Positions 61,642 through 64,000 of a stretch of 64,000 bases of DNA are shown one piece after another. The DNA comes from Chryseomicrobium palamuruense (GTDB taxonomy: Bacteria > Bacillota > Bacilli > Bacillales_A > Planococcaceae). Numbering within the stretch: the stretch's first letter is position 1; each line of letters opens with the position of its first letter. Below the pieces are notes generated by a model that saw nothing but the letters and a program-made list of their open reading frames with translations, was not told the origin of the DNA and did not search any database. The stretch is from positions 1 to 64,000 of the forward strand of contig NZ_JBHSEF010000016.1 of the NCBI RefSeq assembly GCF_042649045.1, read 5' to 3'. The translations under genes and the position numbers were made by a program.

Positions 61642-61737
61642 TTACCGTCCTCCTCGGCTTTTCGAGAGTACGACTAAAAATCCAAATGCAGCAAACGAGA
61701 CTAAAAAGATACCAATCAAGACTGAAATCCAAAACAA
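61642..61737 (-). CDS. Single-pass membrane peptide, 31 aa
   Basis: A TTG start nine bases after AAAGGTGG opens a 31-codon frame: 22 hydrophobic residues (LFWISVLIGIFLVSF...) followed by a basic tail SKSRGGR. It begins one base after the MFS stop and ends immediately before the GTG of the C26 gene (TAA then GTG), so it fits precisely between two operon partners. It is too short for standard gene calling. It could be an accessory peptide of the MFS carrier or a coupling frame. Confidence 0.5.
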   Translation of the reverse strand: MFWISVLIGIFLVSFAAFGFLVVLSKSRGGR

Positions 61738-61738
61738 C

Positions 61739-62971
61739 TTAGATGACCACCTTTCGTTTTCGGAAGTGGTAGATACCGACAAGTGGGAGGAGGAGAAGAG
61801 CAAGGCTCATGCCTACGACACCGAGTTGAGCGTAACTTGTGTATCCCACAATCAGACCGGAAGTCAAACTGCCAAGAGTTCCTGAAATCGCAACAAACAC
61901 ATCGATTTTTCCTTGATACTTTGCTCGGACCTCAAGACTTGTGGAGTCAATCAACAGGGAAGTTCCTGCAATCAAACCTAAGTTCCAGCCGATCCCAAGA
62001 AGAATCAATGGAACCGCCATCTGCCAGAACGAATGGCCAGACGCCGTGAGTGTCAAAATTCCTGTGACACCGAGTGTAAGACTCGAGAGGATCGCCATTG
62101 GTAAACGTCCGATGCGGTCGACCGCCGCTCCGGTTAATAGAGAAGGTAAGTACATTGCAGCGACATGAAGACTAATGACGAGTCCGACTGCAGACAGTGC
62201 CGATCCTTGGTTCTCCATATGTATTGGTGTCATGGTCATGATCGCCACCATGACGAAGTGCGTGATGATGAGTATGGCCGCTGCTAAATAGATGCCTTGT
62301 TTATTGGTGAATTCTTCAATCGTCGTCTGTTTACCTTCTGCCTCTTTTGCTAACTGTCTCGCGACAACAAATGGATCAGGGCGCAATCCGATAAATAACG
62401 TGAGTGCGGCACACAGATACGCCACAGCAGCTAGAATAAAAGGCCCTGTTAAAGCAGGAAGCCCGAAAGTGGTAGCGACCCCGCCCATCGGTTCGACAAG
62501 ATTCGGTCCCGCCACGGCACCGAGCGTCGTAGAGACCAACGCAATACTGACAGCCTTCCCACGTTGTTTAGGCAAGGCAAGGTCCGTTCCGGCGTATCGC
62601 GCTTGCAGGTTCGTCGCGGTTCCTGCTCCGTAAACAAATAGGGAGAAGAAGAACAGGGGAATCCATTCTAGTGCCGTTCCTGCGATGACGCCCACCGCAC
62701 CAACTGCCCCGAAAAAGAACCCACTCGCAAGTCCTGTCCGCCGTCCGATGCGCTGTGTGAGCTTCCCAACTGTATACGCTGTAAATGCGGACCCTAACGT
62801 AAAGAGAGCAGCGGGAACACCTGTCAGTGACGTAAGTTCAAAGAGGTCACGTGCAATCAATGCTCCGACTGTGATACCTGCTGCAAGTCCTGCACCGCCA
62901 AAGAGTTGGGAGATGGCCACAATCCATAATGTTCGTTTATATACTTGTTGGCGGTCGATGTCGTATGTCAT
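61739..62971 (-). CDS. MFS transporter
   Basis: A 410-residue major facilitator with twelve predicted membrane helices and the loop 2-3 motif GKLTQRIGRRTG, repeated as GAAVDRIGRLP in the second half. GAGGAGCATATAGT precedes the ATG. It is the first gene of an operon with the membrane peptide, a C26 hydrolase and an M19 dipeptidase, so it may move peptides or amino acid derivatives; family alone would also allow drug export. Confidence 0.88.
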   Translation of the reverse strand: MTYDIDRQQVYKRTLWIVAISQLFGGAGLAAGITVGALIARDLFELTSLTGVPAALFTLGSAFTAYTVGKLTQRIGRRTGLASGFFFGAVGAVGVIAGTALEWIPLFFFSLFVYGAGTATNLQARYAGTDLALPKQRGKAVSIALVSTTLGAVAGPNLVEPMGGVATTFGLPALTGPFILAAVAYLCAALTLFIGLRPDPFVVARQLAKEAEGKQTTIEEFTNKQGIYLAAAILIITHFVMVAIMTMTPIHMENQGSALSAVGLVISLHVAAMYLPSLLTGAAVDRIGRLPMAILSSLTLGVTGILTLTASGHSFWQMAVPLILLGIGWNLGLIAGTSLLIDSTSLEVRAKYQGKIDVFVAISGTLGSLTSGLIVGYTSYAQLGVVGMSLALLLLPLVGIYHFRKRKVVI

Positions 62972-63181
62972 ACTATATGCTCCTCATCTGTCTGTAATTC
63001 GCTTGGCGCTGAAACGCTTAGCTCTATTGCCGTTGTAACGAACTCTCCTTATGTGACGATCATCCACTTTAAGTTTACGCTACTATTTTGAGTAACACTA
63101 TACCTTGAGGGAGCATCATTGTGAAGAAGTGTAATAATAGGGAACAGGTCTCTTTATTTCGACTTCAAAAGAAATGAATTT

Positions 63182-63211
63182 TTGTCTTTGAATCGGGTAA
63201 AGGGGTATACT
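63182..63211 (+). promoter_or_regulatory. SigA promoter of pncB
   Basis: TTGTCT, 18-bp spacer, TATACT, about 35 bp upstream of the start codon. Confidence 0.6.
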
Positions 63212-63244
63212 AAGAACTAATTATGAAAGGAAGAAGGCGACGAC

Positions 63245-64000
63245 ATGACGCATCCTTATGCAGATGACAGTTTAACTTTACATACGGATCTCTACCAAAT
63301 CAACATGGCAGAAGCCTATTGGGCAGATGGTATGCATGAACGCAAAGCAGTATTTGAATTGTTTTTTCGTAAGCTACCATTTGGGAATGGCTATGCTATA
63401 TTTGCTGGTCTCGAGCGTATCCTTGAGTTTATTCGAGAGTTCCATTTTACAGAATCTGACCTTGCCTATTTAAAAGATCAAGGCTACCGGGACGATTTCC
63501 TCGACTATCTAAAAGACTTGAGATTCACTGGTAACATCTATTCGATGCAAGAGGGAGAACTCGCTTTTCCGCAAGTGCCTCTTGTCCGCGTGGAAGCATC
63601 GTTAATTGAAGCTCAATTGATTGAAACGGCTCTATTAAATATTGTGAACTTCCAGACGCTGATTGCGACAAAATCCTCTCGTATCAAACAAGTTGTGAAA
63701 GATGAAATTGTAATGGAATTTGGTTCGCGACGCGCGCATGAAATGGATGCGGCGATTTGGGGAGCACGTGCTGCTTACATCGGCGGAGCGGAAGCGACAA
63801 GCAACGTCCGGACTGGTAAGCTATTCGGTATTCCGATTTCCGGAACCCATGCGCACTCGATGGTCCAAGCTTATAAATCCGAATACGAAGCATTCCATGC
63901 GTATGCGAAACGTCACAGGAAGTGTGTCTTTCTCGTCGATACATACGACACGCTTAATATCGGTGTACCTACCGCGATACAAGTGGCTAAAGAACTTGGT
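63245..64000 (+). CDS. pncB: Nicotinate phosphoribosyltransferase, N-terminal half (runs off window)
   Basis: 252 codons are visible to the window edge, roughly half of the usual length of about 490. The family opening SLTLHTDLYQINMAEAYW, FGSRRAHEMDAAIWGARAAYIGG and SGTHAHSMVQAY are all present. The enzyme makes nicotinate mononucleotide in the salvage route to NAD. GAAGGCGACGAC lies before the ATG. No interruption is seen in the visible part. Confidence 0.95.
   Translation, partial: MTHPYADDSLTLHTDLYQINMAEAYWADGMHERKAVFELFFRKLPFGNGYAIFAGLERILEFIREFHFTESDLAYLKDQGYRDDFLDYLKDLRFTGNIYSMQEGELAFPQVPLVRVEASLIEAQLIETALLNIVNFQTLIATKSSRIKQVVKDEIVMEFGSRRAHEMDAAIWGARAAYIGGAEATSNVRTGKLFGIPISGTHAHSMVQAYKSEYEAFHAYAKRHRKCVFLVDTYDTLNIGVPTAIQVAKELG

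Noticed and set aside
62292..63038. Plus-strand frames opposite the MFS gene
   Set aside because: Shadow of the transporter gene on the other strand; Pro/Ala/Arg-rich without motifs.

Overview
The window reads as chromosome of a low-to-moderate GC Gram-positive of the order Bacillales. Strong AGGAGG-type ribosome sites, TTG and GTG starts, lipobox substrate-binding proteins, a CIRCE/HrcA-type groESL operon, a LexA/DinR-like box and a cre-like site all point that way. From 11.2 to 20.9 kb the order tsaE-tsaB-rimI-tsaD / abcF / rex-tatA-tatC / CPBP / groES-groEL closely follows the Bacillus subtilis ydiB-to-groEL region. A yraGF/adhB-like spore-coat gene set suggests a spore-former or a relative of one. 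I cannot name a genus; Planococcaceae or Bacillaceae are plausible.

Layout. (1) 1-0.8 kb: the left end of an IS66-type element inserted beside a short 21-bp tandem-repeat element that recurs at 59.9 kb. (2) 0.8-5.2 kb: small membrane proteins, an ABC1/UbiB kinase, tRNA-Ala(GGC), a 31-aa holin-like toxin behind a LexA-like box, a Csp copper-binding protein and a GyrI-like protein. (3) 5.2-8.9 kb: a maltodextrin-type ABC importer behind CcpA/LacI-type operators. (4) 8.9-20.9 kb: core genes, with a cluster of DnaA-box-like 9-mers after tsaD. (5) 20.9-57.6 kb: a large accessory region between groEL and an exonuclease III gene. (6) 57.7-64 kb: core-like genes: exonuclease III, an aminotransferase, an MFS / C26 amidotransferase-like / M19 dipeptidase operon, and the start of pncB.

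The accessory region looks assembled stepwise. Three decayed copies of the groEL 3' portion (45.3, 47.8 and 51.6 kb) punctuate it. The first two begin at nearly the same groEL codon, about 294-297. Two scars, and the end of the region, carry a GACTCGC...GCGGGTC terminator unlike the one now behind intact groEL. Each interval holds a different cargo: a 24-kb peptide and D-amino-acid catabolic island, a spore-coat/adhB set, an AlbA_2 protein plus a complete IS4-family element, and a type III restriction-modification system.

The 24-kb island is the most interesting system. It holds two complete Dpp/Opp-type importers; an N-succinylamino-acid racemase-type enolase-superfamily enzyme with all five active-site residues at the classical positions; an M20 amidohydrolase; a COG3375 GNAT acyltransferase; a DUF1445 protein; an N-terminal-Cys amidase; an S9 peptidase; two beta-lactamase-fold serine hydrolases, one of class A type without a signal peptide; an M81/MlrC metallohydrolase; and an RpiR regulator. 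I infer uptake and dismantling of unusual peptides, possibly with D-residues or beta-lactam-like bonds, with inversion of D-amino acids through N-succinyl intermediates. The right end is cut: a further gene overlapping the GNAT stop breaks off at a groEL scar.
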